Part shown: one piece after another, positions 33,736 through 48,073 of the stretch | How the letters are laid out: each line of letters starts with the position of its first letter | Numbering within the stretch: position 1 is the first letter of the stretch | NCBI GenBank assembly: GCA_964017195.1 | Contig: OZ024890.1 | Coordinates: 16,787,201-16,851,200, forward strand | Direction of reading: 5' to 3' | Origin: Siderastrea radians | Taxonomy: Eukaryota; Cnidaria; Anthozoa; Scleractinia; Rhizangiidae | Length of the DNA stretch: 64,000 nt | Made by a program: the position numbers and the translations under genes | The notes under the pieces: model-generated | Databases searched by the model: none | What the model was told of the DNA's origin: nothing | What the model saw: the letters and a program-made list of their open reading frames with translations, nothing else

Positions 33736-35228
33736 GGGCCCAGTTGCATCAAGCAACTTGAGATTGAAGGATCCTAGTCACCCACAGTGCTTTGCGCGCA
33801 TCGAGTGAGAAATCCGCCATTTTCTATGCCATCTAAAATCAGGATTTTTTCACAATGAATTGAAATCCGGCTACATCCGCGCCAATGCGGCCAGTTTGGG
33901 CCTTCATTTACTTTCTTGGCCTTAAAAAAAATAATAGCGGTGACATCTGGCCGGTTATTTTGGTGTTGTTTGCTGTTTTTCTCGTGAAATGTGCAAGACA
34001 ACCGCAGGACTCTAAGCGGTTTATGCTCTCCTTCGCGTGGCAGTACCAAAACAGTCAAGCTTATGAAAGAAATCATTACTCAAGGACCTTCTTGGTTATT
34101 GCACTAGTCAAGCAAAAGATATCCAATAGATTGAAATGCTGGTCAAGCTTATTCGCCGACATTTTACTTCATTGCGGTGCGCGTTCTTCACGAGCTGAAA
34201 TATTTTGGTCTTTAAATGTGACGACGGGACTCGCTCTGCAGTGCCAGTAGCGACGCTAAAGCGAAAACTTCAAAGCCTTCGATGCCCAAGAACAACACTT
34301 CCATTTTTTCCATAAACTAACCCCTGGAATTGCAGAAAAGGAGGAGAAAGAATGGTTTGCAAACAGAAACTTGGTAAATCAGATCTGTTAGCCGCAGTCG
34401 GCACCTTAGCTAGCTGCAGAACATTTTGTTTTCATGGCAATTCATGTATTTTGAAAATTGAAATGAATATCCATCCTGTGCGGTGATAACAAAAAAAAAG
34501 CTATTAATAAAAGAGTTTCTTCTATTTGAAAGGAATGTGAAATGTTCTCGCTTTATCTAGCGCTAATTAAAACTAAATGCAGTTCGGTTCACAGCGGTGT
34601 GATCGAGTGAGTTTTGGAAACATTTTTGCCCTCGATGCATTCGCCTTTGTGTTAAGAATACCCAATTAAACAAGATTCCAAACCTTTATGATTCTAGATT
34701 CGCTTGTAAATCATATTCCGCGAGCGCTCGCTGTATATAGTTTGCTTTTGAATAGCCGGCGGACTGAGAGGCTGGCCGGCTTACGAACACAAACATTCTT
34801 TAAGTTCTAGGTTTCTGCGGACAGCCGCCAAAATGCGCTGAAAATAATCGAAAGCCCTTTTACTGGCACTAAAATCAAAAACAAGCGAAGAAATTTCAGC
34901 TTCAGGCTACAATTTATCTTTTTACCAGTTGAACTGTTGACGTTTTGTCACGTTCGACAAGTAATTTGATCGCAAATTTCAGATCAAAACAATAACAAAG
35001 GCGTGACTGACTAGGATCCTTTAAAAGGGTTTTTTTTGCAACAATTCCCTTTGTTCTGGAGGATTTCTTCGTGTTCTCTTCGTGTTTCCTAAAGTACTCT
35101 ACTCTATACTCACTAATCTGTCTTCGGCCGAGTTATCCGTGATACTGTGCCAAAAAGTCCTCCAGAACAAAGGAAATGGTTGCAGAAAATTCGCACTTAA
35201 TCTTAAGTTGCTTTATGGAGCCGGGCCC
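33736..35228 (+). mobile_element. Non-autonomous DNA transposon-like element with GGGCCC ends
   Basis: Left end GGGCCCAGTTGCATCAAGCA with AACTTGAGATTGA and GGATCCTAGTCA following. The right end is the matching inverted sequence (CTTAATCTTAAGTTGCTTTA then GGAGCCGGGCCC). No transposase is encoded. The GGGCCC start recalls ISL2EU/IS4EU-type ends from memory; class is uncertain and no target duplication is clear. Second copy 48886-50378. Confidence 0.6.
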
Positions 35229-38200
35229 TTGTGAACTAAACACAAATACTAGGAGTTACACAATACATGTATCATGACCCTTGCACCAAGAGCCTGGTAA
35301 AAAGTCTGGTAAGCCTGGTCAAGTCTGGTTCAACCAGACTTACCAGGCTTTTGTGAAGAAAACAAGTCTGGTAAAAAGTCTGGTAAGGCTGGTTTTACCA
35401 GGCTTTTAGGGTGAGCCTGGTTGTATTGTACCACAGAAGCCTGGTAAGGCCGGTTTAGGGACGAAAATTATAACCTGAAAAGTCAGGTTAGTCTGGTTTA
35501 ACCAGGCTTTTATGGCGAGTCTGGTTCGAAAAAATTACCTGAAAAGGTTGGTTAGCCTGGTTTAACCAGGCTTTCTTGGTATGTCTGGTTCAAAAACAAA
35601 ACCTCAAAAACCTTGTTTGTCTGGTTTTACCAGGGTTTTCCAGAAAGTCTGGTTCGAACATATCATATGCACCTGAAAAGCCCGGTTAGTGTGGTGGAAA
35701 ACATCACAGTACTTGAAAAGCCTCAAGCCCAATGTTCTAAGAATTCAAAAACCTAGAAGCCCAGGTTTCCCTGGGCTTTCCAGGCTTTTGGTTAACAGTG
35801 TTTGACAAACGTTCCAAGCAATTCTTATGTGCCTCAATGATAATTTTTATTGCAAACTGTAGTGCAATTTCTAATACATATTCTATGGAAATTCAAATGG
35901 CCAGGGTACAAAATATAAACATGCACTACAATTGCCATACCACCAAAACCAACAACGTACAGTCAATAATGATTATACAATGTATATCTTAACAAAACTT
36001 TCTAGTACCAAATCGATTTTAAACATGGAGCAACCCTATAAACATTAACTAAACTCTAAGCTGGCTTATGACGTTTCAGCTTGACAAGTGACGGCCTAGG
36101 GATTAAAAATGGTTGTGACATTCGACACATTTACAGGTACACACACTGTACTTTGCAAAATTTTACTTTGGTTGACTGAAATATTTTAGTCTCTACTGAA
36201 GAGCCAAACAAAAAAAATACAGTTAAAACTAAAGTGTTGCATTGCACTGTCGTCTGAAGATGTTGATTAAGATACTGTACAGAACTTGATACATTTGCAA
36301 AATAATACTGATCAGCCAGAGCTTTTACGATTGCAAATCAGATTCAGCAGAGGAACCAAAAATGTTTCCATTGCTAGACTATTACGTCATCAGCCAATCC
36401 ATAGGACCGTCTGCACACAGGCTACTGTAACGTCCATTGTGTTGACAAACACTTGTACAAACCATTGATTAAAGCTTAACAATTCTAGTAAAGGGTTAAA
36501 AATTTTATTTCTTGCAAAAAATATGAATTCTCCTGTACATCTTCCAATTGCCACTGGATTTGACTCGTTATGCAGTGGTCTCACAAACCGTGATTCAGAT
36601 TTTTTGCATCTGTGTTTGCATCTGTGTTTGTTTGTAAGCTGCTAAAGTTCCATGTGTCAGTATGGATTAGAGATAAAAAGTACTACTTGTACCTTAAGAA
36701 AATAAGCTAAAACTTTCAAATAAAATTAAAAATTCGCAATGTAAGGCTGAGTGATAAAAGGTACTACATGTACCTCTGGAAAAAAAGCTAAACCTTTCAA
36801 ATAGAAGGAAAATTCAAATTTGCAGACATGGTATTGCTGGAAAACTATATTACAACTTTGGCTGAATTTCATCAAATTGGTTTAGGAGTTGCTCACTTAG
36901 AATTTAAAAACACATGCACAATTGCCACTCACGCCCAACTGCAAAGCAAGCTCTTGCATAGTGATTACAGTGTATGTACTTTGATATTACAAGTACATAT
37001 TATACTTCAATCTAATTTTGATAGCATTTGTCAAAAACAAATTAAAAAGATATGCCCCCAAAAATCTCTTATGTACATTACAATGTAACTTAATTTAAAA
37101 GTATTTTTTTGTGCTTAGAGTTTTTTGTTTTTTGCCAAAAGATATGAAAAATTATCAAGTTATGTAAAACAGTCAATTTGCCACTGGTTGATACAGTATC
37201 TTACATCACCATGTAATAAACTGAAGCTTTAGACTGAAAAAATGATTTTTCTCATACCTATTCATTTTTGTCACTTCACCTACAACGCAAAAATGAAAGG
37301 AATCTGTGAAGGTATAACTTCGGTGGGCTGTAGTTTCAGTTACTTGATCTCATTCAATACACGTATTAACCATTACATGCAAAATAGAAAGCTGTTTCCA
37401 CAAAAAAAAATCAGGAAAGAGAACGACGTACATTGTGTGTACATGTTGACTTCAATTTGGTTTATTTTGACGTCTCATTGTGCTGGTTGCCACCTTCATC
37501 ATGCTAGCTGAACTTAATTTTTAATTATTACATTTTTTCCTTCATAGCCCCAGTTTTCTTTTGATTCTGGTTTTTTGCCTCTTGATTCTTTTCCTCATTT
37601 ATAACTTTTTGTGGCAAAAGTCCATGGCTAAACGAACATTTCAAACTTATCATTTTGATCTGAGTTTCATCATGTAAAAATCTTACAAATATTTCTGAAC
37701 TGCTAATGTGGCTTAATGTGTACATGTAACAAGTGATCCAAGCAAAAGTGTCTCACCCTACAGGATTGCTCCATGTTTAAACTAATGCCTCTGTTCTGTT
37801 CTGTTCAGTTTCAGGTCTAATTGAAAAAGTAACAAAACTACACTGTACATATAAAGGGCCAATTTAGACTACGTTGTATGCGACATGCTAATGAACAGCC
37901 TACAATGCAAGTTGTTCCATGCAAATAAAAGCTTAAACTTTCTCATGTCTGTCGTGCATGGCATAAAAAATGCTGAAGGATTTTGAATTGTGTTAAAACC
38001 TTACGACAATCATAGCCAGAGGCAATGATAAATGAAGTGAACTCGTTACAATATTTCCAATGATATGCCAGACCAGCAGCATAAGCAAAACTCAGACTAT
38101 CTAAATAGGCCCTGAACTGCAAATGTTGTGGTATTTCTTATCTGCTTTGTTGCCAAGGATTCCCTGTTAGACTTAGAAGTACTGTTTTCAGTTTTTAACA

Positions 38201-39928
38201 AATGCACCTGGAAAAAAATACAAAGTAAAATAAACATAAATAAAATACCAAGGGAAATAACCAAAAAACTGCAACCATATTGTACAGTTCCTCTCAGAGG
38301 AATAGGAGTAGCTAGTGCCTTTGGTATGGCATCTACAGGCACACCTTTTGCGTGCTCTTATAATGATGTACATGCAGCCCCTAATAAATGGTGTATTTTT
38401 AAACAGTGAAAAATACTATTGTATGCTTAACAAGCCAAATAGTCACTGAATGGACCCGTATATACCTGTACATGTGTATAGTATATATTCTCAGCCACTG
38501 ACAAAATTTGAGGCAAAAAAGTACTGTAACATAACAGAAGTTGATTGGTGAACTGTAACTAGAAACACCTACTCAGTGACTTGCAAAGGTCTTTGAAGGG
38601 CCAGCTCTACATGAAAGAGTGGGTGGACTGGCTAGTTTATTAGATTTCTCACCCAAAAAGGGTTAAAATGCTTGTCTTGTCCTTTATGTATACATGTAGC
38701 CACCATTTAGTTACAAAACTGAAACAGTTGGTGGGTGACCATCTTGTATGTACAGTATTTAGTAAATAACAAAATAAATAAATAAATAAAGTAGGGTTAT
38801 TCATCCAGACAGGAAATCCATGCAAAGAGGCCCCACATAAATACTTTCCTTCAGCGACCATGCACGCTAAAGTATGTTTAAATAACAGTTTCAACTAATA
38901 GAACTTGACAGTACTGCTATTGCAGACCACCAGAAATTGAATTGGAAGTAAAATCTGAAGTTCACACATGTACATTAGTTCTTGGCCAAAAAGTGACATG
39001 TCAATAAATTAATAATTCCCAGTCATTCATGGTAGAAGGAATGCAAAAACACAATATCGGTAAGTTGATAAAAATTCACACCAAAACTGGTTCACTTTGA
39101 TTTTACAGAAGGTAATGTTGATTGAGAAATTTTAGAATATCCAGCCAGTTATTTACTTGTGTATTAATGTTTTATGAACAAAAGAGACCATTCTTATTCA
39201 GTGACATGCAAATGGCTTGCCAGATAGATTCTAATTTAGCCTGTCTATATTTGGTCACCAAGTCCAATTTTTTGACTGAGTTTGAGTAACGAACGTTTGT
39301 CCTGAGGCGACACTGTATATCAAGCTGTTGTAAAGATCGTTCCAACTGGCTGCAAAACGAGAGTGCTGCTTGACTATAACACAGTCATTGAAATTTATTC
39401 GACCTATTTACTTGCAAGAAAAGTCAATATCTAAGAATTATTATTCTATATTCTTGCAAAAATCCAACTTATTAGGTAAAATTCGAATATGTTGCAAATG
39501 AAGCTCACTTTTTTCACTGGACATTTATGTCTGGTCGCCAAACTCGGCCGAGTAACTTACATGTACTTTTCTGACCTCAGCCGAACCGAACGAACCAAAA
39601 TGGCCGCTTGAGAGGAGGTAGAAATCAAGAAATTTAAGATTAATACTGTACCTTTGTGTAAGGGAGGGTAGCTCTGCATCGAATCCCACAACTCTTCAAC
39701 TACTGGAGTAAAAAACTATCCACGTTTCACTTTCTGGCGCACACAAACACGGAGAAAACCAGCCACATTTTATCCCGCAGCTCCGACAAACACATTCACC
39801 GGTTACTTGCGCCTGCAATTCTCGAGCGTGAGGTTGTAAATCACATGACCATTTGAAAGCGGCCCGGTCGCATAGCTGGGTAACCGGCGGTGAGTTTCAA
39901 ATAAAATGGGTTTGTGTCGAATAGTTAA

Positions 39929-40672
39929 CAATTATCCTGCGAAATCGCGCGGAATATCACCTGATACTTAGCCGACGAGGCCGTAGGCCGAGTTGGCTAA
40001 ATCAGGGGATATTCCGCAAGATTGAGCAGGATAATTGTTTTATTATTCAACAAATTCCCATCGCCTACCATTTTCAGAACGAGAAAAACTACGGCTCTAT
40101 GATAAAAACGCTAAAAGCTAGCAACACATAAGCTTAATAAAAATCAAAACAGAACTTCAAGAAATCGAAGTTTACTACCGTTCACTAAAAATACTTATTT
40201 ACAAACTCATGTTTGGAAATGACAAGACAAAGGAAAAACAATATTCTACCTTACCGAGAATAAGTCCTCTTCCTGTGAATTAAAATCTTTTCAACTTTAG
40301 TCTTTACAACTTTCCGTGAGCAAGTGTGCAGCCTGCTTCGTTCGCAATAGCATTTTCTTGGTTGAATTCTCACTATGAAAATTCCAAGTCAACCTCTGGA
40401 TATCTTTGTGAGCTGAAGCAAATACTTGGTGACTTTTTGAGAGCATTTAATCGTGGAAAGTTTCTTCCAGAGAGTTAAAATCTACAGAGAACACTGCTAA
40501 AACTGCTTCGCTTTTCAAAATGGCCGCCAAACAAGCAATAAGAGAAAATCTGCAGTGCACTTCCAAATATGGTCATTTACGTATATCGCAGGATATCTGT
40601 CATGTAGGATGACAGATATTGAGGGCTTCCTTACCATATATGGGCATAGTGACAATTTGTTGAATAATAAAG
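39929..40672. mobile_element. Fold-back MITE-like element in repeat A
   Basis: TTTATTATTCAACAAATT at 40038-40056 is mirrored at 40652-40671. A strong ~107-bp hairpin (39929-40036, GGAATATCACCTGA against TCAGGGGATATTCC) lies at its left side. Inverted copy at 57827-58570. Confidence 0.6.
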
Positions 40673-42413
40673 CTGGTTATCGTACGTGAAAGTGGTTTAT
40701 TACGCTATTCTTTAGATTATTTTCCCTTACGATTAGCAAGGTTCAGCTCAGAACGTGCTCTGTTGGAAGATGATTGTAAAGATGGTTGATGATTGCTCGA
40801 TTCAAGTATGAACGCACTGAATTACCAACGGACTGATCGATCGATTTCAAGGCCGGTGAGTACATGTAAACTCATTCCTCATAATACGTAGCTGGTATGA
40901 CTAACATTTCATGTACATTTAGTTTTCTACGGAGGGCTTAAAGTTCCTTTCTTTGTGACATTCTGCCAAATGAGTGTAACAAGCTTTAACACACAGTGTA
41001 AGCGACGCTTACACTGTGCAAATTTGCAAGTTGCAAATCATAATCAAAAACGGCCTTTGTGAAATTGACCCCAAGTGGGACAGTGGTATCAAGTAACAAC
41101 GAAAGCCATTGTTCACACATGTGGCATTCTGTGACTTACACTTTTCACATCAAAGTGTGATAAGCCCGGCGTAGTAAAACAAACGTTTACCGACCAAGAA
41201 GTAGTCGACGTACCACTATCAGAACTTCGCAAATCCGAATAATTTGAGGAGTAGACATTTCACATGTAAGCACGTACGTGTATCTCCATGCATCTACATG
41301 TATCACTGGTGATTAGTTGTAGGTGATTTCATAATGCCTACACGTTAACCAACAGTTCAATTGAAATGTGTTTCACTCAGATACGTGTACACATAAACTT
41401 GAATACAATGAAAGCCTAAATTTTTCTTTAATCACTCGTCAAAGCGGAGTAAACATGAAATGAAACATGCATAATTTGCCAATTAGTGAGTTCTTTAACG
41501 GTTTATGAGATTTCTTGATTTTTTTAAGCAAGGATAGTGATGTGTACTAACATGATCAGATTTGATATTATTTGAATAGTAACAACTCCAGGTCTTGACA
41601 CCATAGCATTTTTATTCTAGTGGCATAAGGTGGAAATGTGTGCATTTCTCAAAGTCCTCTTTTCAAGGGAGTTTGCATATGGGAGTTTTTCATTGCAATC
41701 AAGAGTTCTAAAATGGTCACCAGATTTATGAACTTTCATCCCAACCTAATGTCCAATGTATGCCTAAATACTAAACAGTAATTTATCCATGACAGACTCA
41801 CAGTGGAGACCCTATACACGTAGTAATACACTAAATTCTCAATTTCAGGCATTGAATTCCTTCCTTTTGTATACAGTAGATGCCAGGGTATGAGGGGACA
41901 TGATTGTTGCAGGGACGTGTCACAGAGACACACAGCAGTGCGACACTGCAATTGTTATGTTAAAGGCATGTACTGTAGCAGGAACATTAGCAGAGAGGAA
42001 ATCGAAAGGTGCTTACATTTTTGCAACAACATATGACACCCTTTGGTGTGTGGCTGGTGCTTTTTGAGCTCATGCAACATAAATTTCAACATGTCCCTTC
42101 ATGCACTGGCACCTTAAATTTGATTTTACTGCATGCATGGAAACTGCATGCCAAGTATCATGGCATTCAGAATAGCATATCGTCCAAGTAAAAGCTAGAA
42201 GCTGTCCAAAATACAGCCACCCATAGTTCAGAAAAGATAACTGAAGTTGAGATTTAATAAAAGAATGTTTTTTTTTTCCACTTTTTATTAAGATCTTATG
42301 AAGCTCAATTATGTTACAACATGATATTAATAACACTTATCACCACTGGAATTAACAGTTGTGTGTCCTGTTACCATATTTAAATTAAATTAAAGCTCTC
42401 AGATTGAGTTAAT

Positions 42414-43803
42414 CTAAGTTCTTAATCTACTGTTTAGATATGGTAGCCATCTAGCCTGAAATTTACATTCTGAGTTATTTTTCAACACTAAATATTTTTC
42501 AGTCCTGAATTTTTCCTCGACGATTTGTCTGAACAGATCAAAATTGGGTTTTACATCATGTTTCCTACTTGTCCAAATATGTATTTTAATAAGAGTAATA
42601 AAATAGTTTAGCAGATCTGTTTCCGTATCCAATTTACCTAGTAACACATCTTGTAATGTGAGGTCCACCCGTTCGCCAGAAATCGAAAACCAGAAGAATT
42701 TTAACTCATTCCAGATTATTCTTGAAAAATGGCATTCAAAAAATAGTAAAAGTGATATCGTTCAAAATCTTAAATTGGAAGCTCCTTACAAAGGTTTCGG
42801 ACGAGATGGTTCTCACATTTAAAAATGCTTTGGAAACAGTTTCATCGTTCAAGCTGAATTTCTCTTTCAACTTAGAGAAACCTCTTGATACCTTAGCTTT
42901 CTTTAAAATGAGCAGTTCATAAAATTGTTTACTTCTGCTTGTTAAAGGATCAAATAATTTTCCTTCACACTGAAATTCTAATGTCATCAATTCATTTACA
43001 TTTATCTCTCGAAGTCTGAGATCGAGAGGAATAGCCTGACGAATTCCGGTCCAAACTAAAAAATTTGTGTGTTTCAAACCATTTCGTTTCGCACTATTAT
43101 AAGATTCTAAATTATTCATATTCAAAAGCATGTGCTGGCAAATTAAAATTCCAGCTTTTACGTAATATGGATAGTATATTGTTTTATGGTCTATCTTAAT
43201 ATTCTTATTGTTCCAAATAATTGAATCGGAAATTGGAGGTGTGGTTGAAAAATCTGCTCTGAAATCAGCCCACCACAGAAGAAGTTCTTTGTAAAATGTA
43301 GAGTTAATGTTATATTCCTTTACATTGTAATTACACCTGAATAAAAATTTTCCCCCGAAATCTTCGAGGAGAAAATTTACAAATGCCTTCCACGGAGTTG
43401 AGCCTTCTGCGAAAAGCCTGCCAAGCCAGGCTAATCTTAAAGATTTAATTGAAGTTTCCAAATCTGCTAATTTAAGACCTCCATACTCTATATTGTTTAT
43501 TACTGCTAGTCGAGCCATTTTATCGGGCCCATTCCATAAAAAGTTATAGATAATAGTATTGAGTTGCTTAATAAATGCCTCTGGAGTAGGCAAAACTGAG
43601 AATATGTACAGCATTTTTGGAAGCAGAAACGATTTGATAATAGTTATTTTACCATAGAGTGACAGGCCTCGGCAACTCCACAACCGTGTCTGTGTCCGGA
43701 TATCTTTTAAATTGTCATAAAAGTTTACTTGTGAGTGAATATTTGGATTATAGCTAAAACAAATCCCTAAGGCCTTAACGCTTTTGCGCCAAGTTATACC
43801 CAG
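42414..43803 (-). pseudogene. 5'-truncated LINE reverse-transcriptase ORF2, C-terminal part
   Basis: Minus-strand frame 42736-43683 encodes 315 residues with the post-RT pattern of L1/Tx1-like LINEs (GLSLYGKITIIKSFLLPKML, FIKQLNTIIYNFLWNGPDK, WTGIRQAIPLDLR). Coding similarity extends upstream to about 43800 and continues after a stop in another frame (42414-42668, TLQDVLLGKLDTETDLLNYF, ILKNNSEC-like), so there is a frameshift or stop. Reverse transcriptase core motifs are absent. Copy in the inverted arm 54696-56085. Confidence 0.8.
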
Positions 43804-44619
43804 GGGCGTTGCCGAGCTTTATAAAAGAATATTATTAATTCTGTTGTGCTTGTTCAGGATATGAGGTGATTTTTATCAACTTTGTGCTATGCACCTTGTT
43901 GGTCACTTACCACCCCATACCCAGTACATACATGTACATGCTCATGGAATAAATGTTAAATGTCACAGACATTAAGGTGAATAATGGTTCTCTCAGTATA
44001 ATAATTATTATGCCACACAAGTTAATATCCAGCCCCACGGACTGGTACAGGTAACTTGTTATCAGATATGGACAAAAAAACTGTGGAGGTGACCACTGTT
44101 GTGCTCGGAGGTGAATGGCATGTGATATACTAATTACACCTGTAGTGTGCAGAAAACATTACGAAAACAATGTACCTACTTGTTCGGAGTAGTCTACATG
44201 TAGATGAAAGAACTTTATAAATCCAGGAGGGCATTTGAGTGTCTCATGAATGTTAACTTTTTTTGAAAATCATCAAAACTGCTCAACCATGTTATGGGAA
44301 AACAGCCTTCAAAATGGCAACTTTTCAATTTTTGGCTTATTTCCTAATTCAAAAAATTATGTGCTTACCGACCTCAAGCAAGAGCTGGAAAAAATTATTT
44401 GGCTTTAAGGGGATGGTGTTCAGTGTGTCAAACTGTCTCCAGTGAGTTTTTTGCACTTTTGCCAAGAACCAAATATTAACCTACACATGTGCTGTACATG
44501 TATTTTATCACACTATTTTTTTATTCTTGATTTGTTTGCAAAATTATTGAAAGGTCAATAACACAATCAACTGGGCTAGATGACTGGTGCTGTTTAGTTA
44601 CATCCTACATGTATATAGA

Positions 44620-45180
44620 TGTTAAATTTCAGTTCAAACCTGAACCTCATACATCTACATGTACACTGCTTCTTCAACAATCTCCTGGGATCTGTATTTA
44701 GTAGTTCATGTACTGTGGTATAGATGAAATTAAAGTATGATTTACATTCACCTTTATACATGTGGCTACATGTACATGTATGTGAGTAGTAAGTTTATTT
44801 TTTATGATCCATTTATTAATTTTACTCTCAAAATTTTTCAACAGGTTTCTACATTTGTACACATTGTATCAGTGTGACTCCAAGTTCAGTTCAATTCAAT
44901 TCAATTCAATTCAGTTCAATTTCATTTCAAACCTGAACCTCATACATCTACATGTACACTGCTCCTTCAACAATCTCCTGGGATCTGTAAAGTAGTTCAT
45001 GTACTGTGGTATAGATGAAATTAAAGTATGATTTACATTCACCTTTATACATGTAGCTACATGTACATGTATGTGAGTAGTAAGTTTATTTTTTATGATC
45101 CATTTATTAATTTTACTCTCAAAATTTTTCAACAGGTTTCTACATTTGTACATATTGTATCAGTGTGACTCCAAGTTCTA
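44620..45180 (+). repeat. ~294-bp tandem duplication with an (AATTC)n tract between
   Basis: The segment CCTGAACCTCATACATCTAC and following ~250 bp occurs twice, starting about 44639 and 44932. AATTC repeats at 44886-44915 separate the copies. Inverted copy at 53319-53879. Confidence 0.75.
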
Positions 45181-46499
45181 CAGCTAAACAGTTTCTTGAT
45201 GCATGTTGTACATAGCAAAGGAATGCATCACACATGGTCAGGTAAGTTACTCAAACATACAGCTACAATTAACGTTGTCGGAAAACCTACGCAATAAGAC
45301 CACAAGGTGCTATGGGTAATCTATTAATAAATTTACCAAACTTAGCTGTGGCTCACCCCTACACAAATTAAATCACACAGGCAAGTGTTTATCGTACTTT
45401 CACCCCTCCTACGGTAGCGACAGCTGCGAAATTACAGCCGAATCACAAACGATTTTCAGCTACCCATACTACCTTTTGGTCTCCTCGTGTAAGCTCAAGG
45501 CTGTAAAATCAGACAACGTTTTAGCTGTATACATTAGAATCCTCATGTTACACTTCAAATTTGTGTTGCTTACATGTAGATCTGTTTTCTTTAAACAAAG
45601 GACGTGTACATGTACAGTGTATTGGGCGTTGGTTGCAGGCATTCCTTTTAAAGATTTTGACAGAATGGCATATGGATTCATGTCATATGAAGACATTATC
45701 TCTTTGGTGATCATTGAATGCTTGAATTTTTAAGACATGAATACTAGATTATTGTGGACAAACCACACTCCTGAACAGTACACTGAAACAAAAGCCCTGT
45801 TGATATAGAGCCATGGTTATTAATATTGCAAAATAATTACTGATGTTGTAAATAATTACTAAGATTGGTCATTTATTAACCAAAAGAATGATGATACATG
45901 TGCTCAACATGAAGCAATTGTGGGATTAGGACACCAAGTTAAATCCCTAACTGAAGTCATACCCATGACCTTCTGCACTCCAGTTACATGATTGTAGTAA
46001 TCTACAAGAAAACTGTTAGTGAAGTAGGTCATCTTACTAGGTTCATACTGTATCATGTCCTGCATAGTGCTAGAAAGGGCAGTGTTGAAGGCATCTGACT
46101 GTATGGTGACCCTGTACTGTAAGTAATGCCCTACAATACAGCTGTACACCTGTAGCTCACGTCTAGACTCCTATGTAATCTACATTCTGTACAATATAGG
46201 TTACTGCACATGTAGTGGTTAGAACTCCTGACTGGTATAGGGAACACCTCAGGTTCAGCTTCTCTTGGGGTCTCATTTCATTTCAATACATAACATCTAC
46301 ACCCAGTTACAACCACGTTAGACCACTAGAGGCTAACTGCTTGGGATAACAGGGTTAAAACTACAATAGTAGCGTACATTGTATTTCCTTGCATCTGGGC
46401 TTTGAATTTCATGTCCACCATTTTCATTTTTCAGTCACTTGATAACTCAACTTCTTATACCACCCTACATCCCCGCCAACACAATATTATAAAAAAAAA

Positions 46500-46790
46500 A
46501 ACTAGCCAGTACCCATGAACAATTCACCACTCAACAACATGATATCTTGAAAACTGATGTCAATTTGTATAAGCAGTTGAAAGTAGTGACACATCAACAG
46601 CCATGGCACAGTGTTGCACATCCCTGCCAGGAAAGTATAGAAGTGGTGTGGTTTTGGCTTTTTGTAACTAAGCCGTTTTTCCATGATGGAAAAAGTTAGT
46701 TAGATACTCTGTAATGCGCTCTTGATCATATTTATGTTAAATAGCGCAATATAAATTAATAAATTATTATTATTATTATTGACAACAGTT
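46500..46790 (-). mobile_element. Possible short retroposon tail with (TTA)n microsatellite
   Basis: The GCGCTCTTGATCATATTTATG ... TAAATAGCGCAATATAAATTAATAAA sequence followed by TTATTATTATTATT (46766-46781) resembles 3' ends of short retroposons in cnidarians. Only the tail region is suggestive. Inverted copy at 51709-51999. Confidence 0.35.
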
Positions 46791-47499
46791 CTCTCTTAGT
46801 GTATTATATACGGTACAGATGTATTCTGAGTTGATGTGTGTAGGGCCAGGTGGCTTGATGCAAGCCAGTCTGGAAAAAGCCGTCCAGTCTTGCACACATC
46901 ATCGGTTCATTCAACACGCGTGCACTTTAACATGCTTTGAGTATTTTTAAGCATAGTTTTGAAATTTTCCAAAAATGCATGTATTTACATGTAGCATGAA
47001 ATTGGTGGTATGATAAATGTGTATTGACAGAGTTAGGACAAGCCGGTCGTGGCACACAGACCTTAAGCCAAATATTTTCCTGTCTAGAGTAGCCACTTCC
47101 ACTCGATATAAAAATAAGACAAAAACAAGTAGTAAGAACATTGACGTCTTCGTCGCTAGATGTCACTGGAGAAAACTACTCAAGATCTGAGTTTGCATTC
47201 AATGTATATACATGGATCTATTACAGTCCGATCGATTGATTGCATCGACTGATGTTGATGGACGCCAAACCAGAATAGCCACTTACGCTTTTTGTAAAAA
47301 TAAAACATAAACAGACAGTAAACACAAGGAATAACTAAGCAAAACAGCACAAGCTCATGACCATAAGCATTATTTTGGAGCAAGCCCGTAGCTACTGTTA
47401 TTTTGTGGTAAATTAATGTTCCTTCTGTTTTCATTTGGCAACGAATGTAGCACTGAAATTATGAATATATGACATTCATATATTTGAACTGCGGAATGA

Positions 47500-47640
47500 A
47501 GAAATAAATGTAAGGAAGATCCTCGCAGTTATTAACGCAACTTATGCAGTTGCGAAAAGAAAGCCTGAAAACGTCAGGCTTGCCGGGTCTCAAACCCTGA
47601 CCTCTGCGATACCGGTGCAGCGCTCTAACCAATGTAGCAC
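47500..47640 (-). mobile_element. tRNA-derived SINE
   Basis: Minus strand shows an A-box-like TTGGTTAGAGCGCTGC and a B-box-like GGGTTTGAGACCCGGCA about 30 nt later, then CCTGACGTTTTCAGGCTTTC and TAACTGCGAGGATCTTCC. The layout is a tRNA head with a conserved body. From memory, similar sequences are abundant in stony corals. Inverted copy 50859-50999. Confidence 0.7.
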
Positions 47641-48073
47641 TATTTTGGCAAACGCACTGTCAGTAGTATTGCTGAAACCCGTAGATGTTTTTCTTCCCCT
47701 CTGCTACTGATACACAGACTCCTTCAGCCGTACAACTTTGGCAGAGCCCGGAAGACTCGGTCTTCGCCTCAACTTTTCTGAACCCTACGAGGCATCCAAT
47801 TTAAAGATCTCCTTCTCCACCGCAAAAACACTTCAGAATTCGGAAATATACAGCGAAATCGATACGGCGACACTTAAATGTCAAGTCAAAATTCACACTA
47901 GTGCTTTCGGATCGCTAACATCAGCGATGGAAGGAGATACAAATCAGACTTCACGACAATCAAGAAAATGGCGTATTTTTCATATGAAAAATGTACCTCG
48001 GCGTGCAAAGCACTTTGGGTGACACTGGCTCTTTAAATAATTGTGTGTGCACATGTGTACATGTGGGCCTTTC

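Larger units (their letters stand above)
32924..35277 (+). repeat. Repeat X, copy 1 (2354 bp)
   Basis: Direct copy of 48074-50427 with offset 15150. Starts CCCTTGCATCAAGAGCCTGG, so it shares its first 23 bases with repeat A except one position. Ends ACATGTATCATGA. Contains a CCAGG array and a fold-back element. Confidence 0.95.
35278..48073 (+). repeat. Repeat A, full copy (12.8 kb), left arm of the palindrome
   Basis: Every landmark x has an inverted partner at 98499 minus x through 48072. No protein gene is recognised except a LINE fragment. Short frames (60-94 codons) recur identically in the inverted arm. Confidence 0.95.

Noticed and set aside
33885..34250. 121-codon frame repeated in both X copies
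   Set aside because: Present because the repeat itself is duplicated; no domain, and another frame of similar length overlaps on the opposite strand.
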